In this document: in pieces, positions 7,039 to 15,322 of the stretch
Layout: each line of letters opens with the position of its first letter
Numbering within the stretch: the stretch's first letter is position 1
Source of the DNA: an uncultured Acinetobacter sp.
Lineage (GTDB): Bacteria > Pseudomonadota > Gammaproteobacteria > Pseudomonadales > Moraxellaceae
NCBI RefSeq assembly: GCF_943914805.1
Contig: NZ_CALUDM010000032.1
Location: forward strand, 1 to 28,806
Reading direction: 5' to 3'
DNA length: 28,806 nt
Made by a program: the position numbers and the translations under genes
Notes under the pieces: generated by a model
Databases searched by the model: none
The model's input: the letters and a program-made list of their open reading frames with translations, nothing else
What the model was told of the DNA's origin: nothing

Positions 7039-9114
7039 ATGATAGAAAGATTGAGGCACGTAATGGAGCAGTTAATCTCCCATGAGCTGCAAAATAGCCA
7101 TCAGCTCGCTGCACAAGAATTGCTTCTGATTTCAACTGATTTACGTCAAATTTATTTGGATCAGCTTTATTATTTTAAAAATATTAACACACAAAATTTT
7201 TTTGAAGTGGATCAAGCGCAGTGCAGTTTAAGTATTGCCAATCAACTTTTGCATGTGTCGTTAGATGAAACATTGGGTTTGGTTTTTAAATTGAACCTTG
7301 AAAATCGTCAACTCAATGCAGACCGTTTAATTCGATTTATCACAGAAGACATCACTTTTTTTACATATCTGTATCATTCATTTCATCCTACAGATTTAAA
7401 AACCAAGACTCAGATTTTAAGACAAACTTTTATTGAACAAGTTTTTGAATGGGTGGATGGTGAAAATAGAGTAGAGCAGTATTTATATAATATTCAGCAA
7501 ATTGATGCATTGAAAATAGATCAAGTTTTGATGAAATATGGCTATTTCGATTCACCTTATATTTCTGAATTTTCAAAAAATGGGAAAGAAATTCCACTCG
7601 CTGTAGAAATTAATATTAAACATCTACTTTTAATAAACTCAGTATTGGGCAGTGAGTTTTTAGCAGTCGCTGAATTGATGCCGAGATTGCAACAACTGAG
7701 TTTTAAATTACATCAATTTATACCTACGCATTATTTACGCATTTTTAAAACGTTCTATCCAGAATCACTGCGACTGAAAGATATTGTTCAGCATTTTAAT
7801 AGTTATCAATTGTTGTCTAAACATGCTTTAGAGCAACCGCATCTCATCGCTTATGCCAAATTGATGCAACGTGGTTATTGGCAATATCAGGATTTATTCA
7901 ATAAACAGCATTTCTTAAATGCACAAGCTGCATATTGGGATCAGGATTTAATTCATAAACTACCACTGTGCCAGACCAAACGCAGTGTGAATTGGTTGTT
8001 TAAACAAGATGCTTTGGTCAATGACTGGATTGTTGAACATGCCAATCATGTCAGTACACGTATCAGTATAACGGCTTTGAGCTATGTAGATACGTCTAAA
8101 ATTGATGCGGAAGTGATGGTCTGTGTGCTTGATTTCTTTAAAAATATTTCAGCAAGATTATTTCTGCATGAAAGTTATAATTTTGCGTTAAAAAATCAAT
8201 GGTTCAATGATCCTAAAAATGATCGTTATGATTTATATCAAAAAGATGCACAGCCTCAAAAGAATCGAAAATTCATTGCTAATTCTTATTTGTATATTGA
8301 TGAATGGCTCGATTTTACTGTTTTAATGACTCAGGAAAATCCTCAGTTATATAAAAAGATATTGACTAAAATCAATCGAGTAATGCAGGCCTTTATGTTG
8401 TTTTTACAGCATATTGCCAATGATTTACCTAAGGCTTTATTAGGTTTTATTGATCCGAAAAAACAACAACATGCTGAATTTTTTCGTTTATTGCAAAAGC
8501 ATCACATTAAAGTTGAAAATTTTAGGAAAAAGTTTAAACACGTTCCAACACGTCGGATGGCTACCCACAGTATTTTCGACAGTTTTGTTTTAGATTATTT
8601 GATTGATTCATTTCTACAGCAACGAAGCATTGGAAAAAACGTGACTTGGCTCGGACTTTATCATCAAGCTGAGCGTTGGCATGAACAAGTGTATTTTGAT
8701 GAAACCATGTCGAAACTTAAACAACAAGTGGATGTTGAAACGTGGGATCGTATATCGCCTATGCAGAAAATCTATTTTGAAGCATGGTGTTATGAAGAGT
8801 TAAATAGCCTAAAACGGATTATTCAAGAGTCTACCGTATTTAAACATTGTTTGGCTTTGTCTTATACCAAGGCGATCATTGAAAAAGAATATGTGGCTTT
8901 TCACATGTCGAATATTGACGATCCGACTCAAGAGTTTACATTGGGTTGTTATTATCAATTGGGACAATTGTCCTTTGATCAAATTCGGTTATCCAATAAT
9001 CAGATTCCAGAAGATTATTATATGTTGCAGGCATTGCGTTTTATTCAGGATATAAATCAACATTTAAAATGGAAAGCCAGTATTCAACCCAATGAAGAAT
9101 TGGGCAATTTATAA
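7039..9114 (+). CDS. Large unknown protein with a PcfJ-like C-terminal domain
   Basis: No function is known to me. The last ~105 of 691 residues follow the PcfJ-like pattern: a leucine-rich helix (LNSLKRIIQE), a VFKHCLALSY box with His603-Cys604, an FTLGC strand near 633, FDQIRL near 646-650 and Asn653-Asn654. PcfJ was named from the conjugative plasmid pCF10; chromosomal relatives are of unknown role. The rest is helical, rich in aromatic residues and glutamine, without signal peptide or membrane segments, so probably cytosolic. Two starts are possible: ATG 7039, with no ribosome site, and ATG 7063, preceded by GAGG six bases upstream; 7063 is better supported, giving 683 residues. The stop codon lies in a 13-base tandem duplication. 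The next gene, 154 bases on, encodes a PIF1-like helicase. Confidence 0.75.
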   Translation: MIERLRHVMEQLISHELQNSHQLAAQELLLISTDLRQIYLDQLYYFKNINTQNFFEVDQAQCSLSIANQLLHVSLDETLGLVFKLNLENRQLNADRLIRFITEDITFFTYLYHSFHPTDLKTKTQILRQTFIEQVFEWVDGENRVEQYLYNIQQIDALKIDQVLMKYGYFDSPYISEFSKNGKEIPLAVEINIKHLLLINSVLGSEFLAVAELMPRLQQLSFKLHQFIPTHYLRIFKTFYPESLRLKDIVQHFNSYQLLSKHALEQPHLIAYAKLMQRGYWQYQDLFNKQHFLNAQAAYWDQDLIHKLPLCQTKRSVNWLFKQDALVNDWIVEHANHVSTRISITALSYVDTSKIDAEVMVCVLDFFKNISARLFLHESYNFALKNQWFNDPKNDRYDLYQKDAQPQKNRKFIANSYLYIDEWLDFTVLMTQENPQLYKKILTKINRVMQAFMLFLQHIANDLPKALLGFIDPKKQQHAEFFRLLQKHHIKVENFRKKFKHVPTRRMATHSIFDSFVLDYLIDSFLQQRSIGKNVTWLGLYHQAERWHEQVYFDETMSKLKQQVDVETWDRISPMQKIYFEAWCYEELNSLKRIIQESTVFKHCLALSYTKAIIEKEYVAFHMSNIDDPTQEFTLGCYYQLGQLSFDQIRLSNNQIPEDYYMLQALRFIQDINQHLKWKASIQPNEELGNL

Positions 9115-9134
9115 AGGCTGATTATAAAGGCTGA
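9109..9134 (+). repeat. Perfect 13-base tandem duplication over a stop codon
   Basis: TTATAAAGGCTGA occurs twice in direct succession (9109-9121 and 9122-9134). The stop codon of the PcfJ-like gene (TAA, 9112-9114) lies in the first copy. It looks like a slippage event. Confidence 0.85.
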
Positions 9135-9148
9135 GCGTATTTTATAAG

Positions 9149-9236
9149 GTCGTAAGCTGTCGTAAACATCGACGAATTATGCTCAGACCGTAGCATTCTA
9201 CTTAACTTTTTGCGTAAAAATCGTTAGGCTATAGCC
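9149..9236. promoter_or_regulatory. Operator-like repeats upstream of the PIF1-like helicase
   Basis: GTCGTAA occurs at 9149-9155 and 9159-9165, exactly ten bases apart (one helical turn). A perfect ten-base palindrome, GGCTATAGCC, follows at 9227-9236, 32 bases before the helicase start. Both are plausible protein-binding sites; neither matches an operator that I know. Confidence 0.25.
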
Positions 9237-9268
9237 GTCCTATCCTGTTTAGCTAAAAATAGACTGTT

Positions 9269-10984
9269 ATGAAACAAGAAACTGCACTAAAACTGATGAA
9301 AGCGGGCGAAAATGTCTTTTTGACAGGTTCCGCTGGTGCAGGTAAAACCTATACGTTGAACCAATACATCAATTATTTAAAGGCTCGTAAAGTTCCTGTA
9401 GCGATCACAGCTTCAACAGGTATTGCTGCAACGCATATGAACGGTATGACAATTCATACATGGGCAGGGATTGGGATCAAAGACACGCTTTCAGATGATG
9501 ATCTGAAGCGCATGAAAGAACGAAAATATTTAAAAGAACATCTAGAAAATGCACAAGTTTTAATTATTGATGAAGTTTCAATGTTGCATGCCAAGCAACT
9601 GAATTTGGTCAATCAGGTTTTAAAATACTTCAAAGAATCAGATGACGCTTTTGGCGGGATTCAAGTCATTGCCGCAGGTGATTTTTTTCAGTTGCCACCT
9701 GTAGGTAAAAATAGCGAGCAGAACCGAGATAAGTTTTGTTTTATGTCGAATGCATGGGTCGAAGCCAAGTTTCGAGTGTGTTATTTAACAGAACAACATC
9801 GTCAGGATGATTCAGCGCTAAATGATATTTTGAATGCCATCCGTGCGCAAAATATTCAACAGCAACATATTCAAGCCTTAAACGAAACGCGTCATCAGGA
9901 CATTGGTGATACCTTTACACGTTTATATACCCATAATATGGATGTAGATAGCATTAATTTTCAACATCTTAATGCAATTGAAGGGACAGATCATCAGTTT
10001 GTTGCTGTCACGGATGGCAATGAAAAGCTCATTGAAACTTTAAAGTCTTCAGTTCGTGCCCCAGATGAATTAACCCTTAAAAAACATGCCAAAGTGATGT
10101 TTGTAAAAAACAACTTTGATATGGGTTATATCAACGGTAGCTTAGGTGAAGTCATTGGTTTTGAAGAAGATGATGAACTAGGTATGTTACCTAAAGTCAA
10201 AATGACCGATGGTACAGTATTGTTGGTTGCTCCTGAAACGTGGTCTGTGGACAATGAGGGCGGTAAAACCATTGCCAGCTTGCAACAAGTACCTTTACGC
10301 CTTGCTTGGGCAATTACCATTCATAAATCTCAAGGCATGACTTTAGAGGCGGCTGAAATTAATTTAAGTCATACCTTTGAAAAAGGGCAAGGTTATGTAG
10401 CTTTGTCACGACTGAAATCAATAAATGGCTTGAGATTGTTAGGCTTTAATGAACAAGCTTTAGAATTAGACAGCTTAGCCATTAAAGCAGATCGCCGTTT
10501 TCAAGAACTTTCCAATGAAGCAGAACAACATTATGCAGATGTCGATTTAACACAACAGCACAATGCATTTATTCGTCATTGTGGTGGAACATTGAATGCG
10601 ACTGAAATTGAGCGTAATGAGAAGAAAATTGCTCGAAATGCAGGTAAAACCAACTATGCCTCTGCAACTTTGGATGAAACCCGTGAGCTGTTTGAAAATG
10701 GTTACGAAATTCAAGATATTGCAGTTGAACGTGGTTTAACACCTGCAACAATTATCAATCATTTGGCTCGATTGCATCGTGAGCAAAATTTAGATATTTC
10801 TATTGCAAATCCAGGTGAAGAGGTGGTTGAACAGATTCGCACCATTTATAAGAAGTTGAAAAAACGCCAAGATCCAAATCATTTTAGTGATGATGGCGCA
10901 ATTAAATTACGCCCAATAGTTGAGTTAACCAATCCAAAGCTTGGTTATGATCAAGTGCGTCTAGCATTGTTGTTTGTAGAGTAA
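9269..10984 (+). CDS. PIF1-like AAA helicase with a C-terminal helix-turn-helix region
   Basis: Probable superfamily 1B DNA helicase, 571 residues. Walker A is GSAGAGKT (20-27), Walker B is VLIIDEVSML with Asp101-Glu102, then GDFFQLPPVG (polarity motif) and, near the C-terminal end of the helicase core, TIHKSQGMTL and GYVALSRLK, all as in PIF1/RecD2-type proteins. After a linker, residues from about 466 form a predicted helix-turn-helix (ATLDETRELFENGYEIQDIA, then ERGLTPATIINHL) like the HTH_40 region in some bacterial RecQ and PIF1-like proteins. Such enzymes unwind DNA 5'-3' and may resolve structures or R-loops; the specific role here is unknown. The start ATG lacks a clear ribosome site. 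It follows the PcfJ-like gene in the same direction. Confidence 0.88.
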   Translation: MKQETALKLMKAGENVFLTGSAGAGKTYTLNQYINYLKARKVPVAITASTGIAATHMNGMTIHTWAGIGIKDTLSDDDLKRMKERKYLKEHLENAQVLIIDEVSMLHAKQLNLVNQVLKYFKESDDAFGGIQVIAAGDFFQLPPVGKNSEQNRDKFCFMSNAWVEAKFRVCYLTEQHRQDDSALNDILNAIRAQNIQQQHIQALNETRHQDIGDTFTRLYTHNMDVDSINFQHLNAIEGTDHQFVAVTDGNEKLIETLKSSVRAPDELTLKKHAKVMFVKNNFDMGYINGSLGEVIGFEEDDELGMLPKVKMTDGTVLLVAPETWSVDNEGGKTIASLQQVPLRLAWAITIHKSQGMTLEAAEINLSHTFEKGQGYVALSRLKSINGLRLLGFNEQALELDSLAIKADRRFQELSNEAEQHYADVDLTQQHNAFIRHCGGTLNATEIERNEKKIARNAGKTNYASATLDETRELFENGYEIQDIAVERGLTPATIINHLARLHREQNLDISIANPGEEVVEQIRTIYKKLKKRQDPNHFSDDGAIKLRPIVELTNPKLGYDQVRLALLFVE

Positions 10985-11148
10985 TCAGCTATTTAAGGCG
11001 TCAACAATGTAGGTTTTGCTGTGCGAATAGATGATCTAAAGTCTCAATAGTGTGATTTATGTAACACTAATTTGTTTTAGTTTGATGGAGTTTTATTTTT
11101 AAGTTAAACTATAGTCATATTGTGGTCACTCTAACAGGGGTAACAAAT

Positions 11149-11340
11149 ATGATTATTTACGATGGCGAACAAGTCTTCCCAGAACGTGCAGGCAGTTTTA
11201 AAGCTTTCTTAAAAAGATATCTTGTAGAACAAGATGGTGAATATTTATTAGAAGAAAAAACTTTTATTTATGACAGCGAGAATGATGAATTTCTAGAACA
11301 CGATATTCAAGAATTTTATGCGTTGTGGCTCGTTGCTTAA
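11149..11340 (+). CDS. Small acidic protein of unknown function
   Basis: A 63-residue soluble protein that I cannot assign. The frame is open from a GTG at 11122, but the ATG at 11149 has AGGGG eight bases upstream and is clearly the start (MIIYDGEQVFPERAGSFKAF). It is strongly acidic in its second half (DSENDEFLEHDIQEF) with no Cys and no membrane segment. A strong terminator starts 22 bases after the stop, and the gene has room for its own promoter, so it is probably a real single-gene unit and not a chance frame. Confidence 0.65.
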   Translation: MIIYDGEQVFPERAGSFKAFLKRYLVEQDGEYLLEEKTFIYDSENDEFLEHDIQEFYALWLVA

Positions 11341-11362
11341 TGTGACTGGTCGTAAATGCATC

Positions 11363-11385
11363 AAACCACCTTTGGGTGGTTTTTT
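11363..11385 (+). terminator. Rho-independent terminator
   Basis: AAACCACC (11363-11370) pairs with GGTGGTTT (11375-11382) around TTTG, and the T run continues to 11385. It ends the small acidic protein gene. Confidence 0.88.
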
Positions 11386-11431
11386 AATAGTGAAAAGTAC
11401 GGTCTAGGCATTTTTCTTTATACAGAGCTGT

Positions 11432-11437
11432 TATAAT
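11432..11437 (+). promoter_or_regulatory. -10 element of the tautomerase gene
   Basis: A perfect TATAAT lies 36 bases before the ATG at 11474 and after the preceding terminator. The region 17 bases upstream (CATTTT) is a weak -35. Confidence 0.4.
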
Positions 11438-11473
11438 TTTTGACCATTCATTGCTTATAAAGTTGTTCAGCTC

Positions 11474-11857
11474 ATGCCGCAAATGTTCATTGATTATTCA
11501 GACAATATTCAAAATTTAGATAAAAAGAAGCTTATGTTAGGTCTAAATCATGCCTTATTTGATACAGGCTTAGTTGGACATGAGTATGATATTAAGTCAC
11601 GTATTCAAGAAGTTTCTGATTTTTTAATTGGCTTTGGCGATGAAAATGGCTCAGCAAATAATCAAGCCTTTATCTTTGTACGATTGCAAGGTCTGAGTGG
11701 ACGTACTGAGCAACAAAAAGATTTAATGACTGAAAATTTATCGCAATTTCTGCAATCTTTTCAGGATTATTCAGCAAATGGCTTAGAAATTCAGCTTTGT
11801 GTTGAGTTTGCTGAAATGCCAAGAGAGATTTATAAGAAAGTTTTGGTTCAGAAATGA
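11474..11857 (+). CDS. 5-carboxymethyl-2-hydroxymuconate isomerase-family tautomerase
   Basis: Tautomerase-superfamily protein of the CHMI (HpaF) type, 127 residues, the family's length. The catalytic proline follows the initiator methionine (MPQMFIDYSDNI), so Met removal would expose it as Pro1. Further matches to E. coli CHMI are the IKSRI segment near residues 40-44 and LSGRT near residue 75. CHMI acts in homoprotocatechuate breakdown, but no other hpa genes are present, so the true substrate is uncertain and the gene may serve another tautomerisation. It stands alone between two terminators. Confidence 0.85.
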   Translation: MPQMFIDYSDNIQNLDKKKLMLGLNHALFDTGLVGHEYDIKSRIQEVSDFLIGFGDENGSANNQAFIFVRLQGLSGRTEQQKDLMTENLSQFLQSFQDYSANGLEIQLCVEFAEMPREIYKKVLVQK

Positions 11858-11878
11858 TTGAATAATGTCTGAAGCTTG

Positions 11879-11923
11879 AAACAGGTTACTTATTCACGAA
11901 ATAAGCGACCTGTTTGAGTTTTT
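11879..11923 (+). terminator. Rho-independent terminator
   Basis: AAACAGGT (11879-11886) pairs with ACCTGTTT (11908-11915), enclosing an inner CTTATT/AATAAG stem, followed by GAGTTTTT. It ends the tautomerase gene. Confidence 0.85.
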
Positions 11924-12019
11924 GTGAATTTACAATCTAGAGTTTCATTTAAGTAAAACAGATTTAGATCCATCAATAAAAACATTAAGATATAAGTTAT
12001 TGAAAATTATTTATAAAAA

Positions 12020-12886
12020 CTACAAGCTCAGAACTTCAATATCTGCATATTCCAAGAGCTTATCGGCAGTCATTGCATAAATTTCATCTAAGAAAGCTAC
12101 ATTAAAATGACCGACGTTCTGTGATCTTTCAAATGCCAATTTCCCTGCAATTGCAAAGTGAATATGTGCAGAAATTGTCGCAATCGTTGGAGTAGCCACC
12201 GCACAATAGGCTGCAATTAATGCGCCTAGTGCACAACCAGTCGCCGTGACTTTGGGTTGTAAAAAGCTTCCACCATTGACTTGAATGACAGCATTCAACT
12301 CTTTAGAAAGCAGGAAGTCTGATTCACCAGAAATGGCGACACATTCACAATGTGCCAAAAGCGGTAAAGCTTGCAAATAAACTTCATTGCTCGATACGGT
12401 GCTGTCTACACCTTTTGATTCAACCTGATTACCTGCCAATGCACTGATTTCAGATGCATTGCCACGAATAACTGTTGGATTAAGTAAAAGCAACTGATCT
12501 GCCATTTCACTGCGCCATTTTAAAAAAGGGCCATAACCAACGGGATCGAGTACCCATGGCGTGCCTTTTTCAGTGACTGTTTGTGCCGAAATTCGCATTG
12601 CTTGCATTTGTTCTGTCGTCGGTGTGCCCAAATTGATACTCAGTGCGGCTGCAATTGAGGCAAAACTTTCAGCTTCAAATGGATTATCAATCATTGCAGG
12701 AGACGCGCCTGCGGCAAGCAAAACATTAGCAGCATAGTTCGCTGCGACACTATTGGTAATGCAGTGAACTAAAGGTTGTTTGGTTTGTAATTCTATCCAC
12801 GCTGCAACGACTTTGTCTAAAATCACATCCGTATGGATATGCAGTTGATCCCGTTGAGAACTCGAAATATTTTCAGGATGATTCAT
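12020..12886 (-). CDS. thiM: Hydroxyethylthiazole kinase
   Basis: Cytosolic kinase that phosphorylates 4-methyl-5-(2-hydroxyethyl)thiazole, a thiamine salvage step. The 288 residues carry the family signature VHCITNSVAANYAANVLLA (40-58), WVLDPVGYG (111-119), NPTVIRGNASEI (136-147) and the ATP/catalytic loop ATGCALGALIAAY, with catalytic Cys218. The N-terminus is about 20 residues longer than in compact homologues. A strong AAGGA lies six bases before the ATG and overlaps the stop of the upstream zinc-ribbon gene (nine-base gap), so the two are translationally coupled. No thiD or thiE is adjacent and no thiamine riboswitch (THI box) is seen. Confidence 0.95.
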   Translation of the reverse strand: MNHPENISSSQRDQLHIHTDVILDKVVAAWIELQTKQPLVHCITNSVAANYAANVLLAAGASPAMIDNPFEAESFASIAAALSINLGTPTTEQMQAMRISAQTVTEKGTPWVLDPVGYGPFLKWRSEMADQLLLLNPTVIRGNASEISALAGNQVESKGVDSTVSSNEVYLQALPLLAHCECVAISGESDFLLSKELNAVIQVNGGSFLQPKVTATGCALGALIAAYCAVATPTIATISAHIHFAIAGKLAFERSQNVGHFNVAFLDEIYAMTADKLLEYADIEVLSL

Positions 12887-12895
12887 AGAAAGTCC

Positions 12896-14053
12896 TTACT
12901 GTGTAAAATAATGATCTTGATGTTTACAGCTTCTGCAAAACAAAGTCACATAACTTTCTGCATCATAATCAACCGTCAATTCATTGGAACCACAGTACAT
13001 ACAGCGTTTTTGTGAATAAAAATTTAGACGTGATTCTATCTTTTTCCAAGACTTCCAAACAGGTTGAAAAAAGATATTTTCATCGTAACCCAAAAACCGA
13101 TAAAAAAGTATTTCGCTCATACGACTGAATGGGATATTAGGCGGGCGAGGAAGGGTACTGGTTTCCCATTTCTCAGCCAAAGCTCGCTCACGATATTGTT
13201 GAACAGTTTTCTTCAAGATATTGGTATTAATAAAATTATCATTTCGAACTTGCAACGCTTTCTTTTTATGCAGGTATTCAAGTGCTGTTTGAATTAGATA
13301 AAAGATTTGCCCCACAGCCAAAGTATCCAGTAAGCGATAACAGAACGCTTGAAAATTCTTATTCCCAGAAATTTGAATGCCCCAAGTGCGACAATAATGT
13401 TGCGTAAATTGCACAATTTCCTGATACAGCATCACATATAAAGTATTTTTAACTTCTTCTGCGGTTTTAAACGGAATACCTAAACTCAGATTTTCATAAA
13501 ACCAATGTCGCAATTGCGTGGTAATACTAAATAGGCTGGGTTCAGAGTAGCCATCTAAACGCACATTGATGTAATACTGATGTGCATCATCACTAAAGTC
13601 TTTTGGTGTCAGAATATTATCTTTGATTAACTGATTTAAAAGCTGACTTTGAAAATAGTAGTTCGGTGTAATGGGATGATATTTAATCACTTCCCAATCG
13701 ATAAATTCTTGATGTGTTGTATTTTCATGAACTTGATTGTCTAAAATACTCAATAAAAACAATTTATGTAAAAAGCTTAATTGGTTTAGACCGAATTCAA
13801 AATTGTCTTTTTTCTTATTATATTTACGAGCTTCTTGCAGACGTGTTTCTTTCATCATTTTTTTACGTTTGCTTTGGCATGTTTCACAATGGCAAGTGAG
13901 TTGCCCATTTTGAAAAACTTGATGATGACAATGGCTACATTGATGAAAATGAATTTCTTTTTCAAATTCTTCAGCTTCAACATAGTACATGCTCGCTTGG
14001 CAGAGCGGGCAAAAGGTACTTTCATCAAGCTGTTTTTGGAGAATTTGAAGCAT
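12896..14053 (-). CDS. Unknown protein with zinc-ribbon motifs at both ends
   Basis: I do not recognise this 385-residue protein. The N-terminal 60 residues hold three cysteine pairs: Cys15-x2-Cys18, Cys39-x2-Cys42 (flanked by histidines, SHCHH) and Cys54/Cys56/Cys59 (CHCETC). The C-terminus has a further Cys351-x2-Cys354 and Cys373-x2-Cys376 ribbon. A basic stretch follows the first ribbons (SKRKKMMKETRLQEARKYNK). The middle is helical, rich in aromatic residues, with no catalytic motif I can name. Likely a cytosolic metal-binding protein acting through nucleic acid or protein contacts; that is inference. It shares an operon with thiM downstream. A TATAAT at 14081-14086 on the minus strand (as ATTATA) could be its -10. 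Confidence 0.75.
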   Translation of the reverse strand: MLQILQKQLDESTFCPLCQASMYYVEAEEFEKEIHFHQCSHCHHQVFQNGQLTCHCETCQSKRKKMMKETRLQEARKYNKKKDNFEFGLNQLSFLHKLFLLSILDNQVHENTTHQEFIDWEVIKYHPITPNYYFQSQLLNQLIKDNILTPKDFSDDAHQYYINVRLDGYSEPSLFSITTQLRHWFYENLSLGIPFKTAEEVKNTLYVMLYQEIVQFTQHYCRTWGIQISGNKNFQAFCYRLLDTLAVGQIFYLIQTALEYLHKKKALQVRNDNFINTNILKKTVQQYRERALAEKWETSTLPRPPNIPFSRMSEILFYRFLGYDENIFFQPVWKSWKKIESRLNFYSQKRCMYCGSNELTVDYDAESYVTLFCRSCKHQDHYFTQ

Positions 14054-14348
14054 AATTGGCTATAAAAAAGGATAATTTTAGATTATACACATCTATACGA
14101 TTGAAAGATGATTAGTGAAAATGAATGACCAATTAATTTCACAACTCATCGTGCTTAGTTGTTCAGTATTTTTTTAAATTTTAAAAATAGTAGCTTTTAA
14201 TTTAAATATGAGTAGATGATCAATAGCAACTTAACCCTGATTCACAAACAGCTTTATCAATAAATCGGCAAATAGAATTGATTGAAATTCTATTTACCTT
14301 GCTTTTGTAATTGACTGAGCTATTTATTAAATGATTAAAAATAAACAA

Positions 14349-14612
14349 CTAATACGCCGTAGGGCAGGGTAATTCTGAATCTTCAAAATGATTCATTTTA
14401 GCTTGAATTAAGGCTCTTGCCTTTTTATGGGATACTTTGTGCTGTCCTAGCGAGTTATATTGTTCCAAAATCGCGCAAACATCTTCTTTTTGCAGAGGGA
14501 CACCTTCACAGGTCATAAACATGGCAATGACTTGATGATCAAGTTTGGCGTTATTCAACATTTGCATCGTTTTGATATTTTCAATACGGACAATATGGTC
14601 TTTAAAAATCAT
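14349..14612 (-). CDS. Small unknown protein
   Basis: An 87-residue soluble protein that I cannot assign. The frame is open further upstream (to 14705), but the ATG at 14612 has GAGGT five bases before it, a near-ideal ribosome site, so this start is chosen (MIFKDHIVRIENIKTMQML). The sequence has a mid-part resembling a small helical domain (DHQVIAMFMTCEGVPLQKEDVCAILEQYN) and a basic stretch (KVSHKKARALIQAKM), and ends in CPTAY. No signal peptide or membrane segment. It stands alone, with about 295 bases of empty AT-rich sequence downstream (14054-14348) and a 710-base gap upstream. Confidence 0.6.
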   Translation of the reverse strand: MIFKDHIVRIENIKTMQMLNNAKLDHQVIAMFMTCEGVPLQKEDVCAILEQYNSLGQHKVSHKKARALIQAKMNHFEDSELPCPTAY

Positions 14613-15322
14613 GTTGCACCTCATTTTATTGTTTGATTCTTCATTGTGCGTCTTGCACAGATTTAAACAAGCAAGAACTGTGCTCAAAATGTAGTCAGTT
14701 TGCAAACAATGTAATTTTTGACGTTGAGAGATTAATTGAATGAAAAGAATAAGCAGTCAAAAGCCATGTAAAGGGAACGTGAATCTAAGGGGTAAAATAG
14801 CCTAAGCAAATTTGGGATAGCTATTGTATCTCCATCATATTGAAGCATGTGCATGATTATATTTTTTATTGTGTAGAGGATCTGTGAGAATGAACCACTG
14901 ATGGGATAAGATAAATTTAATGGAGTATTCTCTTGATTATTCTGTTTACATGATTTGGCAGTAAACTCAGCTTATTTAAGTTGTATAAAGTATATTAATT
15001 CACAATTCTTCTTATCATAAGATAACTCATGCTCGTTTTAATGGTGGACAAGCCGATGATGCAGTGAATGTATTCAAGTTCACTCAATGATATTGCAGAA
15101 TTATTGCATTTGTATTCATCAGTAATCATTTAATTTTTTTGTAAAAAAGTTGTATAAATAAAGTTTAATTCGCATGATTTTTGCATTTCAAGATTGAAAT
15201 TAATTTCACGCAGACCCATATAGAAATTAAGCAACGGCTCAGACAAATTGTGAAATTTGACTTATGCTCAAAATGACTTCACAACGATAAGTCTAAGTTA
15301 GACAACAGGATTAGGACATTAT
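14613..15322. other. 710-base gap before pepN without an intact gene
   Basis: AT-rich, with no intact frame over about 35 codons. It must hold the promoters of the small unknown gene (-) and of pepN (+); I see no convincing -35/-10 pair. A short stretch at 15001-15090 (+) reads like protein and may be a coding remnant. An ACTTAT/ATAAGT inverted repeat lies shortly before pepN. Confidence 0.5.

Noticed and set aside
14613..14705. N-terminal extension of the small unknown gene to 14705
   Set aside because: The ATG at 14612 has a near-ideal GAGGT ribosome site; the extension has none.
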